From assembly GCA_021234155.1 (NCBI GenBank), contig JAJEKV010000036.1, positions 2,162,996-2,226,995 on the forward strand: a stretch of DNA of 64,000 bases, in the 5' to 3' direction. Under the pieces are notes generated by a model, which was given only the letters and a program-made list of their open reading frames with translations, did no database searches and had not been told where the DNA came from. The first letter of the stretch is position 1; each line of letters opens with the position of its first letter. The DNA comes from Isoetes taiwanensis. Taxonomy: Eukaryota > Streptophyta > Lycopodiopsida > Isoetales > Isoetaceae. The translations under genes were made by a program, and so were the position numbers. Of the stretch, positions 33,358-44,500 are shown one piece after another.

Positions 33358-33531
33358 CCATGTACTCTCTAGTTTCGCTCTGGTTTAGTTTCTATTTTTC
33401 TGTTTGTTATCATTTGTGGGGGCTCATGCCCTCTTTTTTTTTCCTAGTCCCATAACCCGATTGGGTTCACGTGGACGTTAAAAGACTTATCATATCATAT
33501 CATATCATATCATATCTTATCTTATCTTATC
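33358..33531 (+). mobile_element. LINE-family 3' end with (ATATC)n/(TTATC)n tail
   Basis: After the ORF1p stop comes a T-rich stretch, then TCCCATAACCCGATTGGGTT, GTGGACGTTAAAA and a tail of CATAT/CTTAT units at 33487-33531. The same block, with different tails, ends other copies in this window, which shows that the tail is added or varied at each insertion, as in LINEs that end in microsatellites instead of poly-A. Confidence 0.85.
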
Positions 33532-33535
33532 TCCT

Positions 33536-35190
33536 AGTCTTGAAGCCTAAGAGGCTTCACAAAAATTGCTTCAATTCACCTAGACCTATCAAAGGATTCT
33601 CGTTTGGTGATAATCCGCACATTTCAGAAGCCAATGGAGAATCATAAGCTTGGACGGTCGGATTGCCCCCTAATGCACTCTCACGGCAATCGACGTCAAC
33701 GCAGCCTCTATCTAACTCACATAATGCAGCAGGAGTTTCAATATGAGTCGTCCAACGCGGTGAAATTTTTAACTTGGGCCATCAATTTGGTACATTCAAT
33801 GGTATCGAAAGAATACCCCATCACCCCTCCTCCTAAGTGTTTGCCCTTCGGGTAACTAAAAAAGGCAGACTCACATTAGCTTGGATTTAATGTTACCAAA
33901 ACTTATCTCCAACTTGTCAACCTTCCTAAACCTTGAGCAGAACAACAAAATTGATACTGTAATCGCAAACTTCTCAAGCTTCACAATGCGATGCTTGCAA
34001 CCTTTAAATGCTAAGAATGTTTTAGATGTCGCCAAAACATGACCGACAGACTCAAAGATAAAATGGTATACGGGTCGGTAGCATCGTCTATCAATGCCAA
34101 GGTATAAGGAAGACAAGCCGCCCATAGCCATCAACTAATGCAAGAAGTCTACAGAACACACGTTATATTAGAGGAATTTAACAGAACCTCGTCGGTTCAA
34201 GTCCCTCTCAAGGCAGATGCATTCACTTTTTGGCACGAGCGGGTTTTTTCTTGACATTCTCATGATCACCCTCAAGGCATCACGATATATTGTGTGAGTT
34301 CCCACTCGTTGACGAGGGCAGGTGAACAGTGGCGTCAAGCATCGTAGGGCCTATAAAAGTCTTGAGTTTTGTTTACTTAAAGCTTGTTGATTCCAAAGGA
34401 CCATATCCACTTAACACATATATATAGAGTTTGAAGCATTCCGGCAAGGGAAACTATGTTGACGCACATAGCTCGAAGGCGTGGTTGACCCTGCTGGAAT
34501 GCAGGGGAAAGCTACATTCCTGCTACATAGAAGCAGGTTAAACAACATTCTGTGATTGCCAGAATGCAAGGTAAAATCAGTAGAATAGAAGTTAAATCTA
34601 TCGGAATGCTTCGTAAATGAGAATCCACTGGAATTTGCAGCGCCGAAGATTTGGGTCGAGTTCTAGAGAAAGGATTTGCCACATAGCGTTGCGTGATTGG
34701 CAAAGTGTTACTTAACCTGCATTTAAGTGTTTGGTTTTTGTTGAAAGTTTGAATTTGCTGGCATTATCTTGTTGAGATTTTGCAAAACCTCTTCTTCCGA
34801 TCAACTAGATTTGATATGGCATATGATCGAGAGTAGTTAGACAAATGCTCTATGATTGGGGCCATCGGGCCACATCTCGCTTTGCCGGGTCGAGCCCTCG
34901 CCCTTCAGACGGGTCGAGGTTTGGGGGCGGTCGCCTCTTTGGCGACCGGAATGACTTGGAGTAGGTGCGTAAGGCATTTTTGGCACTGGCACTCTGGGTG
35001 AAATCTTCAGCCCCTATCGGATCCTCGCCGCAAGAAACCGATTCTTGCCACTTCAAATGGCAGCCCTTGATAGACACATCGTCTATTTTCAGAAAATGGT
35101 TAATATGGGTAATGCTCGGCTCCCGTACCTGGCTTACGCTGTGGCAATGGGGCCCGAGCAGCCGGCTCGGGCCTTGTTGGAGGGGTAAGA
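33536..35190. other. No gene recognised
   Basis: Frames are short and unrelated to known families. A tRNA-like B box alone (CGGTTCAAGTCCC near 34194) lacks a partner A box. From 34440 to 34570 the text GAATGCAGG/GAAGCAGG recurs loosely. Nothing else stands out. Confidence 0.4.
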
Positions 35191-35299
35191 GAGATCGGTG
35201 GTTCACCGATGGAACGTCAGAGAACCTGAGATGTGTGCAGGGATGACTCCCAAGAGCTCTTTATCGACGGGAGGGACACAGAGGTCGATCGTGATAGCC

Positions 35300-35990
35300 T
35301 TGGAGTACACTGAACGCTTGCTTCCTTTGGCAAAGCTCTGGGGACCGGCTCTAGAGCAGGTCAAAATGGCCCATTACAAGGAGCACATCAACCCCGCGTT
35401 GGCCGGGCCCATATCTCTACTGCGTTCCCGGCCTCAAAAGGCGCAAACTCATTGCCTCCATTCGCGATGTGCCCACCATCTCCGCGATCGAGACAGCAGG
35501 TGGATTGGGGGAGCCCCACCGGAACGAACTCTGTCGGTCTTGTCAAACGGGTGCCATTGAGGATGAGTCTCACACTTTCCGGTTTGTCCAAAGATTCGGT
35601 CGACCGGCGGATCACGTTCCTTTTAGTGCGGCGGACTTGCCCCTATATTTGCCGATGAACACACCGGGCCAAGACGTGCTCTCGGGGGTCGCATATCATT
35701 GAGGTACCGGATCCGCGAGCCCACCTTTTGTCCCCTCACCGGCTACCCGGGATGATCGTGCACTAGGGTACCGGTACATGAGTGTATATATTTGTGTGTT
35801 TTACATTTCATATATTGGAACAGGTTTTGTCGCCAGGCCGAGCCGCGGTTTTTCCTCGAAACCCTTCGTGGGGGTTTTAATCCGGTAGTAATCCGCTTGT
35901 TTATAGGACCGATGTATTGGGTCCCATAGACCCGATTGGTCTCCGTGGGATCGATAAAAATGCCTTCCTTCCTTCCTTCCTTCCTTCTTG
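35300..35990 (+). mobile_element. 5'-truncated LINE: ORF2 C-terminus and (TTCC)n tail
   Basis: Across two frames, 35440-35600 reads a segment ending in NELCRSCQTGAIEDESHTF. This is the C-x2-C ... H zinc-knuckle text found at the end of LINE ORF2 proteins ('ERLC..C..G.vEDE.HFL..C'). The last Cys is lost. About 300 bases later come TTTAATCCGGTAGTAATCCG, GGGTCCCATAGACCCGATTGG and a (TTCC)n tail at 35963-35987. The 3' half resembles 48260-48437. It is a fragment of the same family that supplies the tail to the ORF1-only element. Confidence 0.78.
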
Positions 35991-36429
35991 TTTGTGCAAA
36001 TGAAACAAACAATACGGGTACCTACACACCATGGGGTCAATTTTGTTAAGTTAAAGTTAACTAGTAACACACATGGTTTTTATTAACAAAATTGTTAATT
36101 TTAAGGGTTTAACAAACTGAGAGTTAAATTAGGCATTTAACCCCCTTTCACATTGATTTTTGTTATGTTAATTCTTAACATTCAGCTAACAATTTTATGT
36201 TTTGTCGACCAACACATTTGATGCTGGACCCCTTCGTTTAGTTTTGTTAACTCCGTTAGAGGTCAACGTCGAGACTGTCAAGGGCTCCCGCCAGAGCTCC
36301 TTGCCGTGGCGTTGGCTTCAGAGTGTGACGAATCCAATCTGTAGGTTTCTTCCATAGACTAGATGTGTTTTTTCTTCCATATACTAGCATTGAAAGTAGG
36401 ACACATTCTGTGCTTTTTTTTTTTCTCTC
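35991..36429. other. AT-rich spacer
   Basis: The T/A-rich sequence between two LINE fragments includes repeated GTTAA-type motifs (GTTAAGTTAAAGTTAAC near 36045-36060) and a poly-T run at 36414-36423. No gene is present. Confidence 0.5.
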
Positions 36430-36719
36430 TACAGACCATCTCGTCTACCCATGAAAAAGCACAGATCCATTGCCTCTATCTGCACAGATGCACACCATCT
36501 CCGGATTGAGACCGGGGGGATGGATTGGGAAGCCGCGTCAGGAGAGGCTTTGTCAACGCTGCCAGGTTGGAGCTGTGGAAGACGAATGCCACACCCTTCA
36601 GAGTTGTCTGGCATATGATGACATTCGGATATGCTATGCTGAACTAGTCCATCCCGCCAGCCAGATGAGATGCCGAGCAACTATATAGCCTCGAAGACGG
36701 AGGTTGGGATTATACCTTC
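36430..36719 (+). mobile_element. LINE ORF2 C-terminal fragment, left half split by the LTR element
   Basis: The 36470-36688 frame reads GGWIGKPRQERLCQRCQVGA followed by VEDECHTLQSCLAYDDIR. It carries a complete Cys-x2-Cys-x9-His-x4-Cys knuckle, the same domain as at 35440-35600 but better kept. The fragment stops at CCTTC (36715-36719), exactly where the 11.4-kb LTR element begins, and resumes at 48163 with its 3' untranslated end and tail. It is therefore the host of a nested insertion. Confidence 0.82.
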
Positions 36720-37145
36720 CGGTGACGCCCAAGACAAGATACGCCCCCGGGCGTATATTGTAATCGCCATGTCACGCATACACGCCCACCTCGACCGACG
36801 CGTAACGCCAACGTGTAGCCAAGGGGTAGCCCCTAGGGCAACTTGCTAAGAATGTGCATTAGTATTAATGTGCACATTTTCCAATGTACACATTAATGTG
36901 GGCACACATTTTCCATGTGGCCACTTGATGCCAAGTGGGCCATACCCATAGGTGCAATTAATGTGCACATTTTCCAATGTACACATTCATTAATGTGCAC
37001 ACATTTCCATGTGAGCACATTTGGGTGCACACATTTCCATGTGGGCACATTTGGCCACCTAGCCCTTTAAAGGCAAGTGGGCCCTTTTTCCCACTATCCC
37101 ACATGCCTAAAGGGGGATAATTGGAAACCCTAGCCACCCCTTGTC

Positions 37146-37152
37146 TATTTAA
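37146..37152 (+). promoter_or_regulatory. Candidate LTR TATA box
   Basis: TATTTAA in GTCTATTTAAGTAGG follows the repeat-rich U3 and is conserved in the 3' LTR at 46884-46890. Transcription would start about 30 bases downstream, giving R-U5 from near 37180. Inferred from position and conservation only. Confidence 0.5.
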
Positions 37153-38224
37153 GTAGGAGAACCCTAACTTGCCCATTTTCGCTTCTAGGGTTTTAGAGCT
37201 CGCTTTGGCTGCCTCAAGAGCTAAAACAGCCCCCCACTGGCCCTGGAGAGAACCGCATCATTAGTTTTCCTTGATTCGAGCATTTCAGCAGGGATGGTCG
37301 AAGTTCAGTCGAGGAGGAACTCAAGGATCGTATTTAGGCAATTTAGTAGTCTAAACCCCATTTCAGCCATCGAATCAAGAGGGTTTAGCCTCTTAAATTG
37401 CCCATAGCGACCCTCTAGAACTCTAGATAGCAGATTCTAACTAAAGAACCTAACTCTATGATATAGATTAGATCTTGTTCTTTAGTTCTTCCGTGATGTA
37501 TATGGATGATGTATCTCCGTGAACTCCTTGTATTGGGAAGGGGGTAGAGACCTAAAGCTTGGTAGTAGATGCTCCTAGATTAGCCTCTCTAGCACACTAT
37601 AGATGCCTCCTGCACAAGAGCCACACCCGGTTGTGGGTGAAGGGGCGACCGGCTTATAAGGAGGTTCGTGTTCGACTCTTGAACCATCCCTATGGTGTGT
37701 TAGTGCTACCGGGATCATTGTGACTAGGTCTAATGGCTTGCCACTGCGGTGGGGCAAGGCATGGGCTCGACACTCGTGAGGTGGTGAATATGACCTTCCA
37801 TTGAGTTCAAGTCGATACCTGGCAAAGGGCCCTCTCTAGTCACCTTGAGTCAAGATGTAGATCTCTCGAGGGAGAGATCCCTACCCCCCATCGAACCGGG
37901 AGATGCAACCCGTGATATAGCCCCTTGGCTATGCATCCGGGCGGGCTCTGCCAGTCCCAACACTTTTCAAATTCTACTCGCAGTGTGCAATGTGAGGGGC
38001 GGATGGAGTGGACAACCCAATGCCATGTTCTTATGCCCCAAATCCATTGCCATGAATTCTCATGCGCAATGACCTCGAGACCCAAGCTTGCCGGGCCCAT
38101 CCCCGAGTCCGAGCCTTGGGTAGGATTTCCTCTATGCATTGTGCCGATCATTGTCTTTGCAGATGTGGATGACCATCCTTCGCGGGTGGGTTTTATATGT
38201 GTATATGTTTTATATAATCGACAT

Positions 38225-38360
38225 GTATGTTTACGCCTCCGCAGCCTAGGTAGGCCCCGATGGGAGACGGTTGTCGGTATGTTTACGCTCCAGCTAGGTA
38301 GGCCCCGAGAGGAGACATGTATGTTTACGCCCGCAGCCTAGGTAGGCCCCGAGGGAGACG
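38225..38360 (+). repeat. Triplicated LTR unit (TATGTTTACGC...GGTAGGCCCCGA)
   Basis: Three diverged copies of a unit of about 50 bases, each with TATGTTTACG and AGGTAGGCCCCGA, occur in the 5' LTR. The 3' LTR has a single copy at 47965-48015. The two LTRs were identical when the element inserted, so the copy number changed afterwards. Confidence 0.85.
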
Positions 38361-38527
38361 GGTACAATGACCCTTCCACTCTTCCCACCGAACCCGCCAC
38401 GGTTGCGGTGTTATGTGAAGGGCCCCAGACCCATGGAGCCGGTATGTATCTCGCATGGAGCTGGTATGGGGAAGAACTCTGCTTGTATACCTGTGAGTGC
38501 ACCGTATAATTTAGTAAAGACGCCACA

Positions 38528-41500
38528 AAGGGTATCGTAGCAATGTTCTTGGAGACCAAGAGCAAGGCAACCATGCTCCCCTTAGTACTAACTTAATTCC
38601 GGTCCTCAAACCTCTAGAAATGAGAAATTTTTTCTCATTTTGTAGTATATGCTAAGCTAGTAACGATTAGCTTTCTAATCTATTTAAACCTCATCTTAAA
38701 AGAATTCCCACAAAAGAGCGGAATTGAACCTCCCACCCACGTGGTTGAACCCCCCAAACCCCCGTACAACCAATCGAGGGCTGCATCGCTTTGTGTTTAA
38801 ATTATAATCCTTAATTAGATTTAAGCCGTAATAATGTTAGATAATATTAATGGCCAAGCCTTAGACTTAGAACCAAGACCCTTAAGCTAGATAGAGTCAT
38901 CATCCCCGATAGACACCAAGCCTCCGATCGACATGACGCTAAGACCAAAATGTAACCACTCGACTCCCCCGACAAGGCGAAACAGCCCCGCAGAGGCCAA
39001 GGAGGCTGAAGGAAACAAGAAGAGGAGAGGGCAATCGAGAGCGGGAGGCCGTGGGTCAAGAAGCAGAGCGTAAGCTGGTCCAACATTTTGAAGACTCAAC
39101 AACAAGACAAGACACACCAAGGGAGTAACTCTAATGAAGAAAGATATGCACTTACCAATCATATCAAAGGAGAACCTTATTAATTTCGTAAATGATAAAA
39201 TTTGTTTAATACAACGTGTTTTAGAGTAAATTATAACTGTATAAAGTTACTTAATTAAGTTAAGTTATAGAATTCTAGCTTTTGTTTTAGTCAAATTGGA
39301 GCTTTTGAGCAAAATTGAGACGATGTCTCACACGTCGCCAGACAGATTTCTAGATTTTAGGAATCGGGCTGGGCGCAACGTGTGAGACCATGCCCAAAAA
39401 ATGCCCAAAACAGCTCCAAATCGACCAAGTAAGGGGTCAATTCTGCCTAACTCGATGAGTTTAGTGGAATTACAGCCTTAGATCACTTAAATTGAGTAAG
39501 CCTAGCCCAATTAGGGACCCATGTCTCACACGCACGCCGCCCGTGACAGATTTCTACATTCTCAAAATCGGTCTGGGCGCAACGTGTGAGACCTCCAAAT
39601 TTTGAACCTCCATAACTTGAGCTACAGAGCTCCAAATCGCCTGAAATTTGTTGCGTTAGGACCGTTAGACAGCCTAGAATCCATTTATGACCTCAAATTA
39701 GGATAGAAATGTCAAACCCCATCTCAAAATGACCAAAATTGCTCAAACCCTTGAATTGCTTTCCCAAACTGTAGTTTGTTTGTAGATAGAAGCATACCCC
39801 ATTAGTAGCTCGCAAGTATTGCCTCTCGCTCAAGCTGATGCCTTACTCCTAGGTAGAAGTGCTCAGAACACCCCTTTGTTATAGTCATCTAGACCTTAGC
39901 ATAGCAACCCAAGTCCAACTGTTGGTACACCACCTCCGCCGAGCCAAAGGCATAAACCTTGACCTAACTTCGTGGTCCTTCTAATAGAGTTTGACTTATA
40001 TAGCCAGCCACATTGACACTCCCTATTGCCGGATACCTAGAAAGGAGCTAGAGCCTAGAGCTGCCCAAGTCATTCCATGTGTAGAGATTGGACCCCCAAA
40101 CCAACTTTGCTAGGACCTTAGAGTATACTCAAACACCATGAGGGCTTTGCAAAACAACCCTCATGTCATGCCATACCACACGCCCTAATGTCCATAGACT
40201 TGTAGATTATAGATATGTTCTAGTAATGCCGCCGCCGAGCCATCTTGCTTGCTTATAGAGCCCGAATATTGTAGGAGAGCCCTTCAAGTAGACTCTTAGA
40301 CTCTAGGATACACGAAGCTGCTTTTTCTAAGGATCGGGCCGAGAGCCACGAGACGAGGTAAGGGCGAACTTCTTGAAGACATCAAGGTCCCAAACCAATA
40401 AAACAATAAGGAGAAGAGACCGAAAAGGCGCACCCAAGAGGGGAAGCACAACGACAAACACCTCAACCGACAAACGAGTAGAACAGACACCACCGACCTA
40501 TCATCAATCTCCATCAAATGGGAAGAATATTGGTAACCAACGGCACCAAGAATGTTCTAGATGTCAACCTCCCTACTACCACGCCCACGAAGCTCACATC
40601 GAAAGAGGATCTCAACGCCTTCACCAACTCGACGCACATGAGTTTCAAATGGAAGAACGCAAGACAACAAAAATACGTGTACAGAAGATGTTAGGCATCG
40701 ATGTCGCTAGCAGCATCACGAAGCTAGGGCCGAGGGCATAATCTTCCGTCCGAGGAGACAACTCATGGCGACACGTGAGCGATAGAAACCGGAGGGAAGA
40801 TCACCACGACCTTGCAGCCCCAAAGAGCTCAAGCGCAACGTCAACAAAAAGGAGTAACCAAGCTAGGCAACCACAAAGCACCTAAGGCTGACCAAGATGA
40901 GCCTCCAGCTCCCTTTGCACCAGCGCCAGGAGAACTTTCATCCGGTTCCAAAAAGGTAGGAGACCATGAGGGGGAGGAGACGATATCAAGGAACATCTCC
41001 AACTTGAAGGCCTAGACAAAGACTAGGGCAAGACCAAGGAGGAGAATATTCTGCTCAAACAGAATTCCTGACCCGTGAACACCTAGAAACCAAAGGAAGG
41101 ACGGCTTTACTACGCCACCAAGGAGTGCGAGACTCGAATGGTTAGGACCCAAAGGACGGAGGAGACGACCTAGCCAAAGCAGGTACAAATCACGCAAAGG
41201 CGACCTGTAAGGAGCTATGATAGGGCAATGGAGATGACCACACTTCCGTGCACGTGAGAGCCACCTCGAATGAAGCAAAGCCTAAGCAAATGAGTCGCAC
41301 TCGTAAATTCAACCCGCGGGGAATGACAATGCCCGCCACCGACCACGACCTCGAGCTTCAAGACATTCAAGAATGCCCGACCGCAACAGCCGTGACCCTA
41401 CTCAAGCTCGATCAATGGCACCGCAAATCAGCAATCTTGCAACAACACACCGCATGTAGGGACGGAGCTGTTACCGATTCCTCGCGACGAATATACACAA

Positions 41501-44500
41501 TAAGGAGGAGCATCTTTTTCAAGGGATCACATCGACGAACACTCTTCGCAACTTGAGGTGATCAGCTCGATCGTACATGAAGCTCAACAATAGTAGCAAA
41601 GATCTCAAGAAATCCCGAGTCAACCTCGAACGAAGAAGATGCAAAGAAACCCAAGAATCAAATGCGATAGGAGGAAGGGAAACCTAGAGGAGTATAAATA
41701 ATTAGGTAGATCTTCGTAGTTGTTTTGCAAAAGTGGATGAATTAAAATCCCAATGTAAATGCGTATATGTCTATTGTATATCTAGGGTGTCCACATATAT
41801 AGTGGAGAAACATGAGTTTAGAGTCATGTTTTACTTGATTTAGCGCTTAGATCAGAAGCTCCTTCACTGACTACCAAAGGAGGAAGCAAGGAGGCACAAC
41901 TATAGCCCAAGATCAAAATGGAAGAGCAACTACGAGGGAGAAACGACTAGAGGCCAAGCAAACCTTCAACTCCAAACACTTCGAAATGCCCTCAAGCGTA
42001 AGACCGCCGCCACCCAATGTTAGAATAAGAGACAACACCGATCATGTCAAGATCATCAACGCCGCACCGTGACATCGCCGTATGCAACACTACCTCTTGT
42101 AGCAAAGGGCGACTTGACTAACTTATGACATGAGTGGCCTCAACAATGGAAGGAGGAACACCCCGACATCAACAACGAGCCAACTAAGAAGGCAACATCT
42201 CGACGACCATAATCCCAACTTGTGGTAATATAGGGTGATGCGCTATGACACGGTATTAGATGGAGATGCACTTACGAAAGGCACCGCCGATGAGGAGATA
42301 TGCCCCCAACAACTAGGTGATGGCTTCACGATAATCCTACCAAGAATTAGAAGAGAAGAAGCCGACCATATCTCCGACATGTGGCACGCCAAACGCCCAA
42401 GGTAGAAGCATTCGACGCCTTAACGACAAGGATAGCAACTGAAGCACCTTCGCAAAAAGAGAGTTCAAGATAATAGCCGCTATTCAACGACAAGAGTATA
42501 TCTAAGGCGTACTTCTTCAACGCAAGGGTCAAGCCGCAGAGATAAGGATCCATCATCCCGACAATGGAGCCATCGTGGAGGAGAGTCATGATGCCTTACT
42601 TGCCAAAGAGACCGAAATGCATAGAAGGACAAAGGTCGAACTCGAAGATGGAGAAGTGCTAGCAACCGACTTCTTCCACGAAGCCCCGTGGGCAAATGGA
42701 GGATCAAAACCGACGAAAGCACAATCAAAGTCACCGAGGGTACCTCAAGACAAGAAGACGGGCATAGCACCGTGGAACGTGACAACGCCCAAGCCATGTG
42801 ATCGAGGGGATCAAACGAAGAAGTTTGGAAGCTCGATGGAGAACCAACTAGGTGAGGCGAAGCCGATGACTTGCACGCCGCCTTGCATGCAACTTGGTGA
42901 ACCCAAGGATGAACGATTCAAAGAACAACTGCAGAAGAGAACAACCCGTGAGGAGTATAGCCAAAGGAATCGCGACAAACCTCAAGAGACGCCTTCAAAT
43001 AGCTTCAAGTATCATGAAGGGGGAACAATTATTGCCCGAGAACAGATCAAGAAGCGTGACTGAAATGTCAAGCATCAACGACAAGCACACCTTAGTTAGA
43101 ATGTGATGCAAAGCGGTTGTGCCATAGCCGACAAACATCGGAGGGCCCAAGTATATCAACAAGTTACCCCGAGTACGAGCCGACGCACAAATAGGGAGGA
43201 TATAGATCGCCAACACCATTGCACCGAGGAACACCGATGACATTGCCAAGGAGTAGGTGTCCAACCTCGGCGGAGGCACAAGGGAGACCTAATAGCTCTA
43301 GTAGTAATTGTAATTATGTAAGCTATATGTTGTGCATGTATAGTTCCCTTTGTTATTTCTTCCCTCCCATAGCGTAACACATCAAAGGAAGAGATGTCAT
43401 GCAAGTTGCGGGGTGAAGCAATCAACATCGCCAACACTCTTCGGCAACACGATAACGACAAGAGGACTCGACGATGAGACATCGATGGAGTCGAAGAAAC
43501 AATATCGGATACGTAGTCATCCTTTAGCCGCCAAGACAAAGAGTTCAAGATGAAAGATCTCTTTCAACAAATACCACTTTCGTGCATTTGAAAAGCGCAT
43601 GCAAGATTCAAATGATCAACTACACCATCAAGCCACCAAAGAATGAGAGGCTTCTAACGAACAAAGTCAACCTCTACATCAAAGAGGAGCCACCGCCAAG
43701 GAGACCAAGTATCGAAATTACTCGAAGAACGCTACCTTGCTCCTTCAAGCAGTAACGAGCCGGATGAGCTTCTAGCAAGCTCAAAGATCTAAGGCCATGG
43801 GGCCTAGTAGGTTAAATGTATGGATGGTAACATCCATATTGGGATTAGAAGGCAATTCGATATTCTCGCTTGAAAGGATTGCCCAATTGGGAAGGAGACG
43901 ATAGGAGTAACTAAAATTATACACGATTGTTAATGACATCCAACGTATTGAAACCACTTGGTGAGATTGATCTCCTCGCTAAGAAGGAATCACTACTAGG
44001 ATAATTGTTGACCATGTATAAATCTAGTATCTCCAAAAGAATAATCCAACCGAAAAGAAAAGAAGTAATCTAACAAGTCCGCCAACTTGTTACGATGACA
44101 TCAATTCGATTGGTAGGAATATTCCAAGAGTTTAAATAACTAAGAAAGGGGAATCTCTAGAATAATAAAATAATAGTACATGCAAGGTACATCTAAAATA
44201 AGAATTATAGTAATCAAATAGTCTTTTGAGACAAAAGGAATTGTCGCCATGACAAAACCTTGTGGTTTAGAATCGCTCTAACTAAGTAGATAACCCATAA
44301 TTATATTGAAATAAATGATAACATAATATGTGCATCCATCTTAGATGGTTATATATGTTAGCTAAGGCTAGTAACTTAATGCGCTAAGTAAGAAGCGATA
44401 ACCTCTTAAGGGAGAGAATAGATATGACGCTGTGTGCAATGTCATTGAAGGGGTGCAGACCATTTTCTTTTCAAAGAAAGTGGGAGGGCTCAATCTTATG

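Larger units (their letters stand above)
36720..38527 (+). repeat. 5' LTR of the LARD-like element
   Basis: This aligns along its length to 46456-48162. The first bases read CGGTGACG instead of TGTGACG. U3 contains several copies of a GTGCACATTTTCCAATGTAC-type unit (36850-37060). A TATA-like TATTTAA lies at 37146-37152. Near the 3' end a unit of about 50 bases is present three times (38225-38360) but once in the other LTR. Confidence 0.9.

Noticed and set aside
33487-33531. Independent satellite or regulatory repeat
   Set aside because: The CATAT/CTTAT run immediately follows the LINE-family 3' block seen elsewhere with other tails, so it is the retroposon tail.
38700-38790. tRNA-like SINE on the minus strand inside the 11.4-kb element
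   Set aside because: A B-box-like GGTTCAATTCC is visible, but the upstream A-box match is weak and the arms do not pair. The evidence is too thin to annotate.
40373-43063. Gag-like proteins in the interior of the 11.4-kb element
   Set aside because: Frames at 40373-40741 and 42575-43063 are Lys/Gln-rich but lack a gag domain, zinc knuckle or any pol motif. Composition alone could produce them.
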